From the NCBI RefSeq assembly GCF_025823185.1, contig NZ_JACKVK010000001.1:62001-126000 (forward strand): DNA of 64,000 nucleotides. The letters are read 5' to 3'. Both the position numbers and the translations under genes were made by a program. This stretch comes from Mycobacterium yunnanensis. Its GTDB lineage: Bacteria > Actinomycetota > Actinomycetes > Mycobacteriales > Mycobacteriaceae. This document shows, piece after piece, positions 17,187 to 26,950 of this stretch (position 1 is the first letter of the stretch; every line of letters begins with the position of its first letter). The notes below the pieces were generated by a model that ran no database searches, was not told the origin of the DNA, and saw nothing but the letters and a program-made list of their open reading frames with translations.

Positions 17187-18557
17187 TCAGGCGGGATTGA
17201 TCTCCTCGAGGTTGCGGCGCGACGTCTTCGGGCCCACCCACGCGACGGAAGCCGTCGCGATCGCCAGCGCCCCGAGCACGACGCCGAACATCGCCGTGGC
17301 GCCGTAGTCGTCGAGCACGGGAATCAGCACGAATGGGAGTGCCGCACTTGACAATCGCGACAGCGAGTACGTCAACCCGACGGCCGTCGCCCGCACGTCG
17401 GTGGGGAATATCTCTGCCTGATAGACGTGGTAGACGTTGGAGAACACATTGCTGGTGGCCGTGGTCAAGAAGCCGAACACCACGATCAACACCGTCTGGG
17501 GCACCGTGGCGAACAGCAATCCGAAGGCCGCCAGCGCCCCGATCGACGCCATCACGAGGTATTTGCGCTCGAACCATCTCAGCAGCGGTATGGCCAGCAC
17601 CGAGCCGACGGGATAACCGAGGTAGGACAGCGAGGTGTAGAGCAGCGAGGTGGTCACGTCGTAACCGCGGCTGACCAACACCAAGGCGGCGAGCGTGCCG
17701 AACCCGTAGTAGCCGAACGACTGAAAGACGTGGAACACCGCCAGCATGCCGAGCCGCTGGCGGTAGGGCGAGATGCCAAGCCGCTGCCACGGTTTGGTGG
17801 TCCCGACGGGCGTCGTGGAGGCCGGCTCGCGGGGCGGGGCGGTCACCGTCGCCGGCGTCGGGTTCGTCTCGAACCGGCGCAGCGCTGCCATCGCTTCGTC
17901 GGACCTGCCGACGCCGGCCAGCCACCGTGGCGACTCCGGCAGGCCGCGGCGCAGCAGCATCACCGCCACGGCGCCGACAGAGCCGATCACCAGGAGCACG
18001 CGCCACCCGGGGATGCCGAGCAGGGAGTGCTCCGTGAGGCCGAGCGACATGAAGCCCAGTACGGGCACCGCGACGAACGAACACGTGTACGCCCACGCTG
18101 CCAGCCGACCGCGATCGGACTTGGGGAGCACGTCGGACAGATAAGCGTCGGCGACGGGATACTCCGCGCCGACGCCGAGGCCGGCCAGGAACCGGGTCGC
18201 GACCAGCATCAGGGGGCTGACGGAGAACGCGCCGATCAGGCTCCACAGAGAGAACCAGATCAGGTTGAACAGGAAGGCTCGGCGTCGGCCGATGCGGTCG
18301 GCAAGCCCGCTGAGCAATGCCGAGCCGATGAACATGCCGAGGAACGTCGAGGACAGCAGCAGCTTGAGCTCCGTGCCGCCAAGGGCGTACTGCGTCTTGA
18401 GGGTCGTGCTGATGGTGCTCGACAGGAAGATCTCGTAGATCTCGAAGAACAATCCGAGGCCGACCGCGACGACCACCCTGCGATGCATGGGGCCGACCGG
18501 TAGGTCGTCGAGTCGTCGGCCGATGTCGGCGAGCAGCGCGTCGTTCGTCTGAGCCAC
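17187..18557 (-). CDS. MFS transporter linked to echA19
   Basis: A 456-residue integral membrane protein with about 12 hydrophobic segments. The MFS signature A is visible (GLADRIGRRRAF after the second segment), as are RFLAGLGVGAEYPVADAY and the PESPRWL motif after segment 6; these fit the sugar/aromatic-acid transporter branch. GTG 18557 lies 14 nt after the echA19 stop on the same strand, so it is very likely transcribed from the KstR-controlled echA19 promoter. The M. tuberculosis locus has no transporter here. A small sterol-derived acid is a reasonable substrate guess, not shown by sequence. Confidence 0.88.
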   Translation of the reverse strand: MAQTNDALLADIGRRLDDLPVGPMHRRVVVAVGLGLFFEIYEIFLSSTISTTLKTQYALGGTELKLLLSSTFLGMFIGSALLSGLADRIGRRRAFLFNLIWFSLWSLIGAFSVSPLMLVATRFLAGLGVGAEYPVADAYLSDVLPKSDRGRLAAWAYTCSFVAVPVLGFMSLGLTEHSLLGIPGWRVLLVIGSVGAVAVMLLRRGLPESPRWLAGVGRSDEAMAALRRFETNPTPATVTAPPREPASTTPVGTTKPWQRLGISPYRQRLGMLAVFHVFQSFGYYGFGTLAALVLVSRGYDVTTSLLYTSLSYLGYPVGSVLAIPLLRWFERKYLVMASIGALAAFGLLFATVPQTVLIVVFGFLTTATSNVFSNVYHVYQAEIFPTDVRATAVGLTYSLSRLSSAALPFVLIPVLDDYGATAMFGVVLGALAIATASVAWVGPKTSRRNLEEINPA

Positions 18558-18571
18558 GCGCCCATCTTGCG

Positions 18572-19372
18572 CTACTTCATCTGGAAGTTCGGAGCCCGTT
18601 TCTCCTTGAACGCGAGCGGACCTTCCTTGGCGTCGGCGGACATGAACACGCCGATGCCGATCTTGGTGTCCACCTGGAAGGCGTCGAGCTCGTGCATGCC
18701 CTCGGTGTCGTGGATGGACTTCAGGATGGCCTGCACCGCCAGCGGCCCGTTCGCGTTGACCAGCTCGGCGATCTCGAGCGCCTTGTCCAGCGCCGACCCG
18801 TCGGGCACCACGTACCCGATCAAGCCGTAAGAAAGCGCCTCGGCGGCCGTGATGTGGCGCCCGGTCAGCAGCAGGTCGCAGGCGATCGTGTACGGGATCT
18901 GGCGCGGCAGCCGCACCGCGGACCCGCCCATCGGGTACAGGCTCCACTTCGCCTCGGAGATGCCGAACTTGGCGCTCTCGCCGGCGATGCGAATGTCCGT
19001 GCCCTGCAAAATCTCCGTGCCGCCGGCGATCGCGGGGCCCTCCACGGCGGCGATCAAGGGCTTGGTCAGCCGTCGACCCTTCAGCAGTCCGTCGATGCGC
19101 GTGGGGTCGAAGCCGCCGCTCTTGAAGGAGTCACCGGGTGGCGCCTTGGTCGCGGCCTTGAGATCCATGCCCGCGCAAAAGTAGCCGCCGGCCCCGGTCA
19201 GAATGCACGAACGGATCTCCGGATCGGAGTCGACGCGGTCCCACGCCTCGACCATTATCGAGAGCATCTCAGTCGACAGCGCGTTGCGCGCCTCCGGCCG
19301 GTTCAGTGTCAGGATCAGCGTGTGTCCGCGCTGCTCAATGAGTGCATCGGGCTCATTCTTGGGCTCGGTCAC
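18572..19372 (-). CDS. echA19: Enoyl-CoA hydratase EchA19
   Basis: A 266-residue crotonase-fold protein. The oxyanion-hole segments are [11 protein letters not shown] and [11 protein letters not shown], and the catalytic-helix region [19 protein letters not shown] is conserved. EchA19 hydrates long-chain steroid enoyl-CoA in cholesterol side-chain beta-oxidation. I chose GTG 19372, which has GAAAGGCAG upstream and gives the family's usual length (about 263 residues in M. tuberculosis); an in-frame GTG at 19405 would add 11 residues. It diverges from fadD19 over a KstR box. Confidence 0.92.
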   Translation of the reverse strand: MTEPKNEPDALIEQRGHTLILTLNRPEARNALSTEMLSIMVEAWDRVDSDPEIRSCILTGAGGYFCAGMDLKAATKAPPGDSFKSGGFDPTRIDGLLKGRRLTKPLIAAVEGPAIAGGTEILQGTDIRIAGESAKFGISEAKWSLYPMGGSAVRLPRQIPYTIACDLLLTGRHITAAEALSYGLIGYVVPDGSALDKALEIAELVNANGPLAVQAILKSIHDTEGMHELDAFQVDTKIGIGVFMSADAKEGPLAFKEKRAPNFQMK

Positions 19373-19426
19373 GGGGATCTGCCTTTCAGCGTCGGAGCTT
19401 GTCACACTGGGTCACTTGAAAGAAAA

Positions 19427-19440
19427 TGTAACAGGTTCTA
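19427..19440. promoter_or_regulatory. KstR operator (echA19 / fadD19)
   Basis: TGTAACAGGTTCTA is a perfect TnnAACnnGTTnnA match in the divergent region. It ends 11 nt before the fadD19 GTG and lies 54 nt from the echA19 GTG. Confidence 0.87.
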
Positions 19441-19451
19441 GTTTAGGTCTC

Positions 19452-21116
19452 GTGGCCCTGAATATCGCCGACCTAGCCGAGCACGCGATCGATGCCGTGC
19501 CAGACCGCGTCGCCCTGATCTCCGGTGACCAGCGACTCACGTACGCGGAGTTGGAGGAGAAGGCCAACCGGTTCGCGCACTATCTGATCGACAACGGCGT
19601 TCAGAAGGACGACAAGGTCGGCCTCTACTGCCGCAACCGCATCGAGATCGTCATCGCGATGCTGGGCACCGTCAAGGCCGGCGCCATTCTGGTGAACGTC
19701 AACTTCCGCTACGTCGAGGGCGAGCTGAAGTACCTCTTCGACAATTCCGACATGGTCGCGCTGGTGCACGAACGGCGCTACTCCGATCGGGTGGCGAACG
19801 TGCTGCCCGAGACGCCGAAGGTCAAGACCATCCTGGTGGTCGAGGACGGGACCGATGACGACTACCAGCGGTACGGCGGCCTGGAGTTCTACGCGGCGCT
19901 CGAGCAGGGATCACCCGAGCGCGACTTCGGTCCGCGCAGCGAGGACGACATCTACTTGCTCTACACCGGTGGCACCACCGGCTTCCCGAAGGGCGTCATG
20001 TGGCGCCACGAGGACATCTACCGGGTTCTGTTCGGCGGCACCGACTTTGCCACCGGCGAGCCCATCGCCGACGAGTACGACCTCGCCAAGGCCGCGGCGG
20101 CGAATCCGCCCATGATCCGGCTGCCGATCCCGCCGATGATCCACGGCGCCACTCAGTCGGCCACGTGGATGTCGCTGTTCTCCGGTCAAACGGTGGTGCT
20201 CGCACCGGAGTTCGACGCCGACGAGGTGTGGCGAATGATCCACGAGCACAAGGTCAACCTGCTGTTCTTCACCGGTGACGCGATGGCCCGGCCGCTGCTC
20301 GACGCGCTGCTGGCACATGAGGAAAAGGAGGCCGAGGGTTCCGATCAAATCGACCTGTCAAGCCTGTTCCTGCTTGCCAGCACCGCCGCGCTGTTCTCCA
20401 CCAGCCTGAAGGAGAAGTTCCTCGAGCTGCTGCCCAACCGGATCATCACCGATTCGATCGGATCGTCGGAGACCGGGTTCGGCGGGACCAGCATCGTGGC
20501 CAAGGGGCAGTCGCACACCGGCGGTCCCCGGGTCACCATCGACAAGAACACCAAGGTGCTCGACGAGGACGGCAACGAGGTCGTCCCGGGTTCGGGTGTG
20601 CGCGGCATCATCGCCAAGTGTGGCCACATTCCGGTCGGGTACTTCAAGGACGAGAAGAAGACCGCCGAGACATTCCGCACGTACAACGGTGTGCGGTACG
20701 CGATTCCGGGCGATTACGCTGAGGTCGACGCCGACGGCAGCGTTACGATGCTGGGCCGTGGGTCGGTGTCGATCAACAGCGGCGGCGAGAAGATCTATCC
20801 CGAAGAGGTCGAGGCCGCGCTCAAGGGTCACCCCGACGTGTTCGACGCACTGGTGGTCGGGGTTCCCGACCCGCGCTTCGGGCAGCACGTCGCGGCCGTC
20901 GTCCACCCCAGGGAGGGCACCCGCCCGACGCTGGCCGAACTCGACGCCTTCGTGCGCACCGAGATCGCCGGATACAAGGTGCCGCGCAGCCTGTGGCTCG
21001 TCGACGAGGTGAAGCGGTCCCCAGCGGGCAAGCCCGACTACCGCTGGGCCAAGGACACCACAGAGGAACGGCCGGCCGACGACGTTCACGCCAAGCATGC
21101 AGGAGCAACCACGTGA
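19452..21116 (+). CDS. fadD19: Steroid-CoA ligase FadD19
   Basis: A 554-residue ANL-superfamily ligase. The ATP-binding loop YTGGTTGFPKG, the adenylate motif GSSETGFGG, the hinge GRGSVSINSGGEKIYPEE and the C-terminal lysine region RSPAGKPDYRW are all present. FadD19 activates the C26/C27 carboxylate of the sterol side chain to the CoA thioester and is needed for C24-branched sterols. GTG 19452 is 11 nt from the KstR box with no Shine-Dalgarno between, so a leaderless start is likely. It overlaps the next gene by 4 nt (GTGA). Confidence 0.94.
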   Translation: MALNIADLAEHAIDAVPDRVALISGDQRLTYAELEEKANRFAHYLIDNGVQKDDKVGLYCRNRIEIVIAMLGTVKAGAILVNVNFRYVEGELKYLFDNSDMVALVHERRYSDRVANVLPETPKVKTILVVEDGTDDDYQRYGGLEFYAALEQGSPERDFGPRSEDDIYLLYTGGTTGFPKGVMWRHEDIYRVLFGGTDFATGEPIADEYDLAKAAAANPPMIRLPIPPMIHGATQSATWMSLFSGQTVVLAPEFDADEVWRMIHEHKVNLLFFTGDAMARPLLDALLAHEEKEAEGSDQIDLSSLFLLASTAALFSTSLKEKFLELLPNRIITDSIGSSETGFGGTSIVAKGQSHTGGPRVTIDKNTKVLDEDGNEVVPGSGVRGIIAKCGHIPVGYFKDEKKTAETFRTYNGVRYAIPGDYAEVDADGSVTMLGRGSVSINSGGEKIYPEEVEAALKGHPDVFDALVVGVPDPRFGQHVAAVVHPREGTRPTLAELDAFVRTEIAGYKVPRSLWLVDEVKRSPAGKPDYRWAKDTTEERPADDVHAKHAGATT

Positions 21117-22231
21117 AAACCGAACTGTGCCAACGTTTCGGCATCGAGTACCCGATCTTCGTCTTCACGCCATCGGAGAAGGTGGCTGCCGCCGTCACCC
21201 GCGCCGGCGGTCTCGGCATGCTCGGGTGCGTGCGGTTCAACCAGGCCGACGACCTCGAGCGGGTCCTGCAGTGGATGGACGAGAACACCGACGGCAAGCC
21301 GTACGGCGTGGACATCGTCATGCCCGCCAAGGTGCCCACCGAGGGTACCGCGGTCGACATCGACAAGCTCATTCCGAAGACGCATCGCGAATTCGTCGAC
21401 AAGACGCTCGCCGACCTCGGAGTGCCGCCGCTGCCCGACGACGAGGCGAAGTCCGAAGGCGTTCTGGGATGGCTTCATTCGGTCGCCAGGTCGCACGTCG
21501 AGGTGGCACTCAAGCATCCGATCAAGTTGATCGCCAACGCGCTGGGTACGCCGCCGAAGGACGTCATCGACCAGGTGCACGAGGCCGGCGTTCCGGTGGC
21601 GGCGTTGGCGGGGAGCGCCAAGCATGCGCTGCGGCACCGCGACATCGGGGTCGACATCGTCATCGCCCAGGGGCACGAGGCGGGCGGCCACACCGGCGAG
21701 ATCGCATCGATGGTCCTGGTCCCCGAAGTGGTCGACGCCCTCGACGGCACGGCTGCGGTATTGGCCGCCGGCGGCATCGGGACCGGCCGACAGGTGGCGG
21801 CGGCGTTGGCCCTCGGCGCCCAAGGCGTGTGGATGGGCTCGGCGTTCCTCACCGCGGCCGAATACGACCTCGGTGTGCGTGGCTCGTCGGGTGTGTCGGT
21901 CATCCAGGAGGCGATGCTCGCCGCGACCTCGAGTGACACCGTCCGTCGAAAGATCTACACCGGCAAGCCCGCTCGGCTGTTGAAGTCGCGGTGGACCGAG
22001 GCATGGGACGCCGAGGGTGCACCCGAACCGCTGCCGATGCCGCTGCAGAACATCCTCGTCAGCGAAGCCCACCAACGCATGAACGAGGCGAAGGACCCCA
22101 CCGCGGTCGCCATGCCCGTCGGTCAGATCGTCGGGCGGATGAACGAGATCCGCCCGGTGGCCGACATCATGGCCGAACTGGTCAGTGGTTTCGACGAGGC
22201 CACCAGACGCCTGGACGGCATGCGCGGCTAG
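21113..22231 (+). CDS. Nitronate monooxygenase-family flavoprotein
   Basis: A 372-residue TIM-barrel FMN protein of the nitronate monooxygenase/2-nitropropane dioxygenase family. The IAQGHEAGGHTGEI loop with the catalytic-position histidine, the LAAGGIGTGRQVAAALALGA phosphate-binding segment and GVWMGSAFLTAAE are typical. It is coupled to fadD19 by a GTGA overlap (AGGAG 7 nt upstream). Many catabolic-cluster members are enoyl reductases or of unknown activity, so nitronate oxidation is not certain. It converges on the LpqN-like gene with a 4-nt overlap. Confidence 0.88.
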   Translation: MKTELCQRFGIEYPIFVFTPSEKVAAAVTRAGGLGMLGCVRFNQADDLERVLQWMDENTDGKPYGVDIVMPAKVPTEGTAVDIDKLIPKTHREFVDKTLADLGVPPLPDDEAKSEGVLGWLHSVARSHVEVALKHPIKLIANALGTPPKDVIDQVHEAGVPVAALAGSAKHALRHRDIGVDIVIAQGHEAGGHTGEIASMVLVPEVVDALDGTAAVLAAGGIGTGRQVAAALALGAQGVWMGSAFLTAAEYDLGVRGSSGVSVIQEAMLAATSSDTVRRKIYTGKPARLLKSRWTEAWDAEGAPEPLPMPLQNILVSEAHQRMNEAKDPTAVAMPVGQIVGRMNEIRPVADIMAELVSGFDEATRRLDGMRG

Positions 22232-22923
22232 CCGATCGTGGTGTCGCTGTCGATCTTCTCGGTCGCCGAGGCCAGCACGTCGCCCGCCGCGTCGGGTCCG
22301 TCGGCGTTGAGCTGCAGCACGTACAGACCGTCGGCGGTCGGAATCACGACCGTCTTCTGAGCGATGAACCGCGTCCCGCCGTCCCGCGTGTAGGTGCCGC
22401 CGAGCACGTAGCCCGGGTAGTCGCCCAGGGTGCTGGTCTCACCTTCGTTGCCCGGCTTGTAGCCCGGCAAATTCTCGAGCTCGCCCGGCGCCAGGTCGAT
22501 GATCTTCTGGGGGTCGACGTCGCCGCTCAGCTTCGACATGAGGGCGACGACGTTGGGCGGATCGGCCTTGAATTCCGGACCGTCGAAGACGATCGCGCCA
22601 TAGGCGTAATCGGGCGTCTCCTCCGGCTTGAGGGGCCGCCACCCGTCCGGAACGGGGAGGTTCACCGCGGGAGCGTTGGGATCGCCCATCTTGACGCCCG
22701 TCTCCTGGATGCCGTTCTCCTTGATGTAGTCCGCGATCGTCTGATGCGGGCCCGCGGCCTGCCCGGGATTCTCGGTGGAACTGCGCGTCGTGGAGGTGGC
22801 CGACGACGTCGGCGTCGAGGAGCTGCTGGACGCGGTGGTCTCGTCGTCCGAGCCGCAACCGGACAGCGCGACGCAGAGGGCGGTGACGGCCGCGGCCACA
22901 CCGACGAGTGCCGAAGTTCTCAT
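22228..22923 (-). CDS. LpqN/LpqT-family lipoprotein
   Basis: A 231-residue lipoprotein. The signal peptide ends in a lipobox (ALSGC, Cys23), followed by a Ser/Thr-rich spacer (about 25-55) and the LpqN/LpqT domain. That domain contains the conserved stretches TIADYIKENGI, PVPDGWRPL and ALMSKLSGDVDP. Mycobacterial LpqN-family lipoproteins are surface proteins linked to envelope lipids and host interaction. The ATG is preceded by AGGAGT. It is probably monocistronic. Confidence 0.87.
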   Translation of the reverse strand: MRTSALVGVAAAVTALCVALSGCGSDDETTASSSSSTPTSSATSTTRSSTENPGQAAGPHQTIADYIKENGIQETGVKMGDPNAPAVNLPVPDGWRPLKPEETPDYAYGAIVFDGPEFKADPPNVVALMSKLSGDVDPQKIIDLAPGELENLPGYKPGNEGETSTLGDYPGYVLGGTYTRDGGTRFIAQKTVVIPTADGLYVLQLNADGPDAAGDVLASATEKIDSDTTIG

Positions 22924-22999
22924 GCCTTGACTCCTGTGTTCGGATACTTCGCGCGTGAAGAGTGCTGGCGAGCGGTGGGCTGTCGGAGCGAAGCGTAGC

Positions 23000-24559
23000 T
23001 CAAGACGGCCGCTGTTCAGCGTGACTACGAGCACTCGCACCACGCCCGGACAAGGGGTGGACCGGGTCGTCGCACTCCAGTCCCTGGGCCGACAACACGC
23101 GCTTGACCACCTTGAACGTCTCGGTGCGTGGCAGCGTCGTGCCGACGCGTACGAAGGACGGCCACTGCTTGGGACCCAGGTCGGGCTGCTGGGCGAGGAA
23201 GGTCGTGAAGGCCTCCGGGTCGAACACCGCCCCGTCGACGAGTATCAGTGCGGCCATTACCCGGTCGCCGACGGCGGGGTCGGGGATGGGGTACACGGCA
23301 GCTTCGAGGACATCGTCGTGCCGCAACAGGATTCGTTCGATCGGCGCCGTGCCCAAGTTCTCCCCGTCGACGCGCATCCAGTCGCCTAGGCGACCGGCGA
23401 AGAAGAGATACCCACCGTCGTCGTAGTAGGCCAGATCGCCGCTGTGATACATCCCCCCGCGCATGCGCTCGTGCTCGGCGGCCTCGTCGCCGTAGTAACC
23501 ACGGAACCAGCCGGGTCCCAGGGGGTTCACCAGCTCGCCGACCCTACCGGGCGGGCATGGCTCGCCGGTCTCGACGTCGACGACGGCGACCTCGTCGGTC
23601 ACCGGCCCCAGGGAGCCCTCTGGCGTGTCCGGTGTGCGCGCCACGGCGATGCCGCCCTCGGTCGAGCCGAAGCCGTCGACGACGTAGGCGCCGAACCGGG
23701 CGGCGAAGCGGGGCAGGTCGCGCGGCGCGCCTTCGTTTCCGTACATGAAGCGCAGGGGGTTGTCGGCGTCGTCGTCACGGGGAGGGGTGGCCAGGACGTA
23801 GGACAAGGGCTTGCCGACGTAGTTGGCGTAGGTGGCACCGTACCGGCGAACGTCGGAGATGAACCCGGAGGCAGAGAACTTGCGGCGCAACGCGATCGAA
23901 CCGCGGGCGGCGACGGCCACGGCCCAGCCCGCCATGATGGCGTTGGAGTGGAACAGCGGCATCGCCAGGTAGAAGGTGTCCGTCGGGCCCAGCCCAAACC
24001 GCTCGGCCAACATCGAACCAGGGAACGCGACCTTGTCGTGCGTCACCCGGACCGCCTTGGGCTCACCACTGGTGCCGGAGGTGAAGATCAGCATGAAGAG
24101 GTCGTCGGGGCGGGTGTCGGCGAACGTGACCGGCGTGTCTCGATACGTCGCCAGTTCTGCTGCCCACGACGATGATTCGACGTCGACCACGGGTACCCCG
24201 TCGGGGACCGCTTCGCCGAGCGCCGCCGGGTCGTCGGTCAGCACCAGCTGGCAGTCCGAACGGGCGACGTCGCGGGCGAACGCCGGCCCTCGCCGGGTGG
24301 GGTTGAGTCCCACCGTGACCAGACCCGAGAGGCCGGCTGCCACCAGCACCGACGAGAAGAACGTCGTATTGCCGAGCATGACCCCGACGTGCATGGGCCT
24401 CGCCGGGTCCATGCGTGCGGTCAGTGCCGCCGCGACCCGAGCGCCGTCGCGGAGGTGATCGTGCCAGGGGACGAAGCAATCACCTTCGTAGATACCCCGG
24501 CCGGTGACGTCGACCAGCGGTGCGAGCAGACCGGTGACGGTCGGGTGGTCGTCGAACAC
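23000..24559 (-). CDS. fadD17: Steroid-CoA ligase FadD17
   Basis: A 519-residue acyl-CoA synthetase. The ATP loop FTSGTSGEPKAVRVTH, the adenylate motif GFGSTEGG, and the hinge FFAGRLGDWMRVDGENLG are visible. FadD17 homologues (Rv3506) activate the C26 or C24 steroid side-chain acids. It is the third gene of fadE26-fadE27-fadD17, starting at GTG 24559, 34 nt after the fadE27 stop. The tail after residue 500 is polar and variable. Confidence 0.9.
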   Translation of the reverse strand: MFDDHPTVTGLLAPLVDVTGRGIYEGDCFVPWHDHLRDGARVAAALTARMDPARPMHVGVMLGNTTFFSSVLVAAGLSGLVTVGLNPTRRGPAFARDVARSDCQLVLTDDPAALGEAVPDGVPVVDVESSSWAAELATYRDTPVTFADTRPDDLFMLIFTSGTSGEPKAVRVTHDKVAFPGSMLAERFGLGPTDTFYLAMPLFHSNAIMAGWAVAVAARGSIALRRKFSASGFISDVRRYGATYANYVGKPLSYVLATPPRDDDADNPLRFMYGNEGAPRDLPRFAARFGAYVVDGFGSTEGGIAVARTPDTPEGSLGPVTDEVAVVDVETGEPCPPGRVGELVNPLGPGWFRGYYGDEAAEHERMRGGMYHSGDLAYYDDGGYLFFAGRLGDWMRVDGENLGTAPIERILLRHDDVLEAAVYPIPDPAVGDRVMAALILVDGAVFDPEAFTTFLAQQPDLGPKQWPSFVRVGTTLPRTETFKVVKRVLSAQGLECDDPVHPLSGRGASARSHAEQRPS

Positions 24560-24593
24560 CTGCTGATCCCCGTCGCTTCGCTCGCCCAGGCTG

Positions 24594-25691
24594 CTAGGCG
24601 GGCGTCTCGGCCAGCTCGCGACCGATGCGCAGCAGCTGACCGGTCGCGCCGCCCACGGCGAACTCGCCCTGCTTGGCGGCGAGGAAGTACCGGTGCACGG
24701 GATGGTCGACGTCGATGCCGACGCCGCCGTGCACGTGAACCGCGGTGTGGGCGACCCGGTGACCCGCCTCGGCCGCCCAGAACGCCGCGGTCCCGACCTC
24801 GAGGTCGGCGGGCAAGTCCTCCGACAGACGCCACGCCGCCTGCGTCACCGTCAAGCGCAGACCTTTGATGTCGATGTACCCGTCGGCGAGCCGTTGTCCC
24901 ACCGCCTGGAAACTGCCGATCGGTCGGTCGAACTGCTCGCGCTCCCGCGCGTACTGCGCCGTCAGCTCCAGTGCGCGCTCGACGACGCCAAGTTGGAATG
25001 CGCTGCGCCCGAGCGTGGCTCGAGTCGTCAACCATGCCACGACGTCGTCGTCGCCGACGATGCGGTCGGCATCCAGTCCGGTGGCCCGCAGGTCGAGATG
25101 GCCGACGCTACCGTGCCCGGTGGTATTCAACGAGGTGACCGACACTCCGGGATCGGAGGCCGACACGAGGAAGACCTTCGTGCCGGACTCGGTGTCGGCG
25201 GGCACCAGGAACGCGTCGGCCACCGGTCCGAAGCCGACGAGGGCACGCGACCCCGTGAGGCGGAATCCGGTGCCGACGGACTGAGCCTGGACCGGTCCCT
25301 CGCCCATGTCGCCGTCGAGTGCGACGGTGAGGATCTTCTCGCCACCGACCGCCGGGGTGGCCCACTCGCGCTGCAGCGACTCCGATCCGAACCGCGCCAG
25401 CGCACCCGCACCGAGCACGACGGACTCCAGGTACGGGACGGCCGCAAGCTGGCGGCCCAGGGCGACCAGTACCGCCGTCTCTTCGAGGGCGCCGAAACCA
25501 CCGCCGCCCAACGACTCCGGTGCCGTGGTGGACAGGACGTCGGCGTCGGCGAGCTTCGACCACAGCTCTTGGTCGAAGCGCTCGTCCTGCTGATCCAACG
25601 TGCGTTGCCGTTCGGGGGTGCAGACGGCGTCGACGATCGAACGTGCGAGGCCACCGAGATCGGTCGCTGCCTCAGTTGTCGTGAAGTCCAT
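24594..25691 (-). CDS. fadE27: Acyl-CoA dehydrogenase subunit FadE27 (ChsE5)
   Basis: A 365-residue acyl-CoA dehydrogenase-like subunit. It has the N-terminal helical domain (SLGGGGFGALEETAVL), a middle domain, and the C-terminal REREQFDRPIGSFQAVGQRLAD and GGVGIDVDHPVHRYF segments. In M. tuberculosis FadE26 and FadE27 form an alpha2beta2 enzyme that dehydrogenates the C26 side-chain CoA ester in the first beta-oxidation cycle. The start is ATG 25691, 17 nt after the fadE26 stop, so the subunits are made together. Confidence 0.92.
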   Translation of the reverse strand: MDFTTTEAATDLGGLARSIVDAVCTPERQRTLDQQDERFDQELWSKLADADVLSTTAPESLGGGGFGALEETAVLVALGRQLAAVPYLESVVLGAGALARFGSESLQREWATPAVGGEKILTVALDGDMGEGPVQAQSVGTGFRLTGSRALVGFGPVADAFLVPADTESGTKVFLVSASDPGVSVTSLNTTGHGSVGHLDLRATGLDADRIVGDDDVVAWLTTRATLGRSAFQLGVVERALELTAQYAREREQFDRPIGSFQAVGQRLADGYIDIKGLRLTVTQAAWRLSEDLPADLEVGTAAFWAAEAGHRVAHTAVHVHGGVGIDVDHPVHRYFLAAKQGEFAVGGATGQLLRIGRELAETPA

Positions 25692-25708
25692 GAGACGTCT
25701 TCGCTCCC

Positions 25709-26893
25709 TTAACGATTCACTCGGGGCAGGCCGAGGGCGACCATGCCGATGATGTCGCGCTGAATCTCGTTGGTGCCACCGCCAAAGGTCAGGATGAGGC
25801 AGGACCGGTGCATCCGTTCGATCCGCCCACGCAATTGCGCTCCTGGGGAATCGGTGCGCAACGTCGCGGCGGTTCCCATCACCTCCATCAGGAGCCGGTA
25901 CGCCTCCGTGGCCATCTCGGTGCCGTAGACCTTGGCCGCCGACGCGTCGGCGGGCGACGGTGCCTCGTCGGTGGAGGACGCGAGTTCCCAGTTGATCAAC
26001 TTGAGGACTTCGCCCTTGGCGTGCACGCGAGCGAGATTCAGCTGCACCCACTCGGAGTCGATCAGCCGGTTGCCGCGGGCGTCCTTGGTGTTCTGTGCCC
26101 ACTCGCGAACCGCGCCGAGCGCGGCGAAGATCGGCTGAGCCGACACCAGGGCGACGCGCTCGTGGTTGAGCTGGTTGGTGACGAGCTTCCAGCCGGCGTT
26201 CTCCTCGCCCACCAGGTTGGTCGCCGGGATCCGGACGTCCTGGTAGTAGGTGGCGCTGGTGTCCACGCCGGACATCGTGTGCACCGGTGTCCAGGAAAAC
26301 CCCTCGGCGGTGGTCGGCATGATCAGCATCGAGATGCCGCGGTGCTTCTTGGCCTCGGGGTTGGTGCGCACCGCCAACCACACGTAATCGGCGTACGCGA
26401 TCAGGCTGGTCCACATCTTCTGACCGTTGACCACGTAGTCATCGCCGTCGCGGACCGCCGTCGTGCGCAGGGCCGCCAGGTCGGTGCCCGCTCCCGGCTC
26501 GGAGTACCCGATGGAGAAGTGCAGTTCCCCCGCGGCGATCTTCGGCAAGAAGAACTTCTTCTGCTCCTCGGAGCCAAAGTGCATGATCGTCGGTGCGACG
26601 CTGTTGATCGTCAGGAACGGCACGGGCACGTTCGCGATCGACGCCTCGTCGTTGAAGATGAGACCGTCCATGGGGGAGCGTTCCTGGCCGCCGAACTCCT
26701 TGGGCCAACTGAGGGTCAGCCACCCGTCCGAGCCCATCTGCTTGACGGTGTCGCGGTAGACGCTGCCGCGTCCCATCTCGCCGCCGTCCCCGGCGCTGAG
26801 TGCCTCGGTGCGCTCCGGTGTCATCAACTTCGTGAAGTACGAGCGCAACTCGCGGCGCAACTCCTCCTGCTCGGGGCTGTAGCCGATCCGCAT
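25709..26893 (-). CDS. fadE26: Acyl-CoA dehydrogenase subunit FadE26 (ChsE4)
   Basis: A 394-residue acyl-CoA dehydrogenase subunit. FAD/substrate motifs include FSIGYSEPGAGTDLAALRT, KMWTSLIAYADYVWLAVRT and the C-terminal ILTFGGGTNEIQRDIIG. It is the partner of FadE27 in the heteromeric steroid C26-CoA dehydrogenase. ATG 26893 starts the conserved N-terminus (MRIGYSPEQEELRRELR). A perfect KstR box lies 57 nt upstream and is shared with the divergent fdxD. FadE26, FadE27 and FadD17 form one operon. Confidence 0.93.
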   Translation of the reverse strand: MRIGYSPEQEELRRELRSYFTKLMTPERTEALSAGDGGEMGRGSVYRDTVKQMGSDGWLTLSWPKEFGGQERSPMDGLIFNDEASIANVPVPFLTINSVAPTIMHFGSEEQKKFFLPKIAAGELHFSIGYSEPGAGTDLAALRTTAVRDGDDYVVNGQKMWTSLIAYADYVWLAVRTNPEAKKHRGISMLIMPTTAEGFSWTPVHTMSGVDTSATYYQDVRIPATNLVGEENAGWKLVTNQLNHERVALVSAQPIFAALGAVREWAQNTKDARGNRLIDSEWVQLNLARVHAKGEVLKLINWELASSTDEAPSPADASAAKVYGTEMATEAYRLLMEVMGTAATLRTDSPGAQLRGRIERMHRSCLILTFGGGTNEIQRDIIGMVALGLPRVNR

Positions 26894-26950
26894 CGCTGCC
26901 GTCCTCACTGTGTTCCGCACGTGTCCGGGAGACCCATGGCCCTCCCCGGT

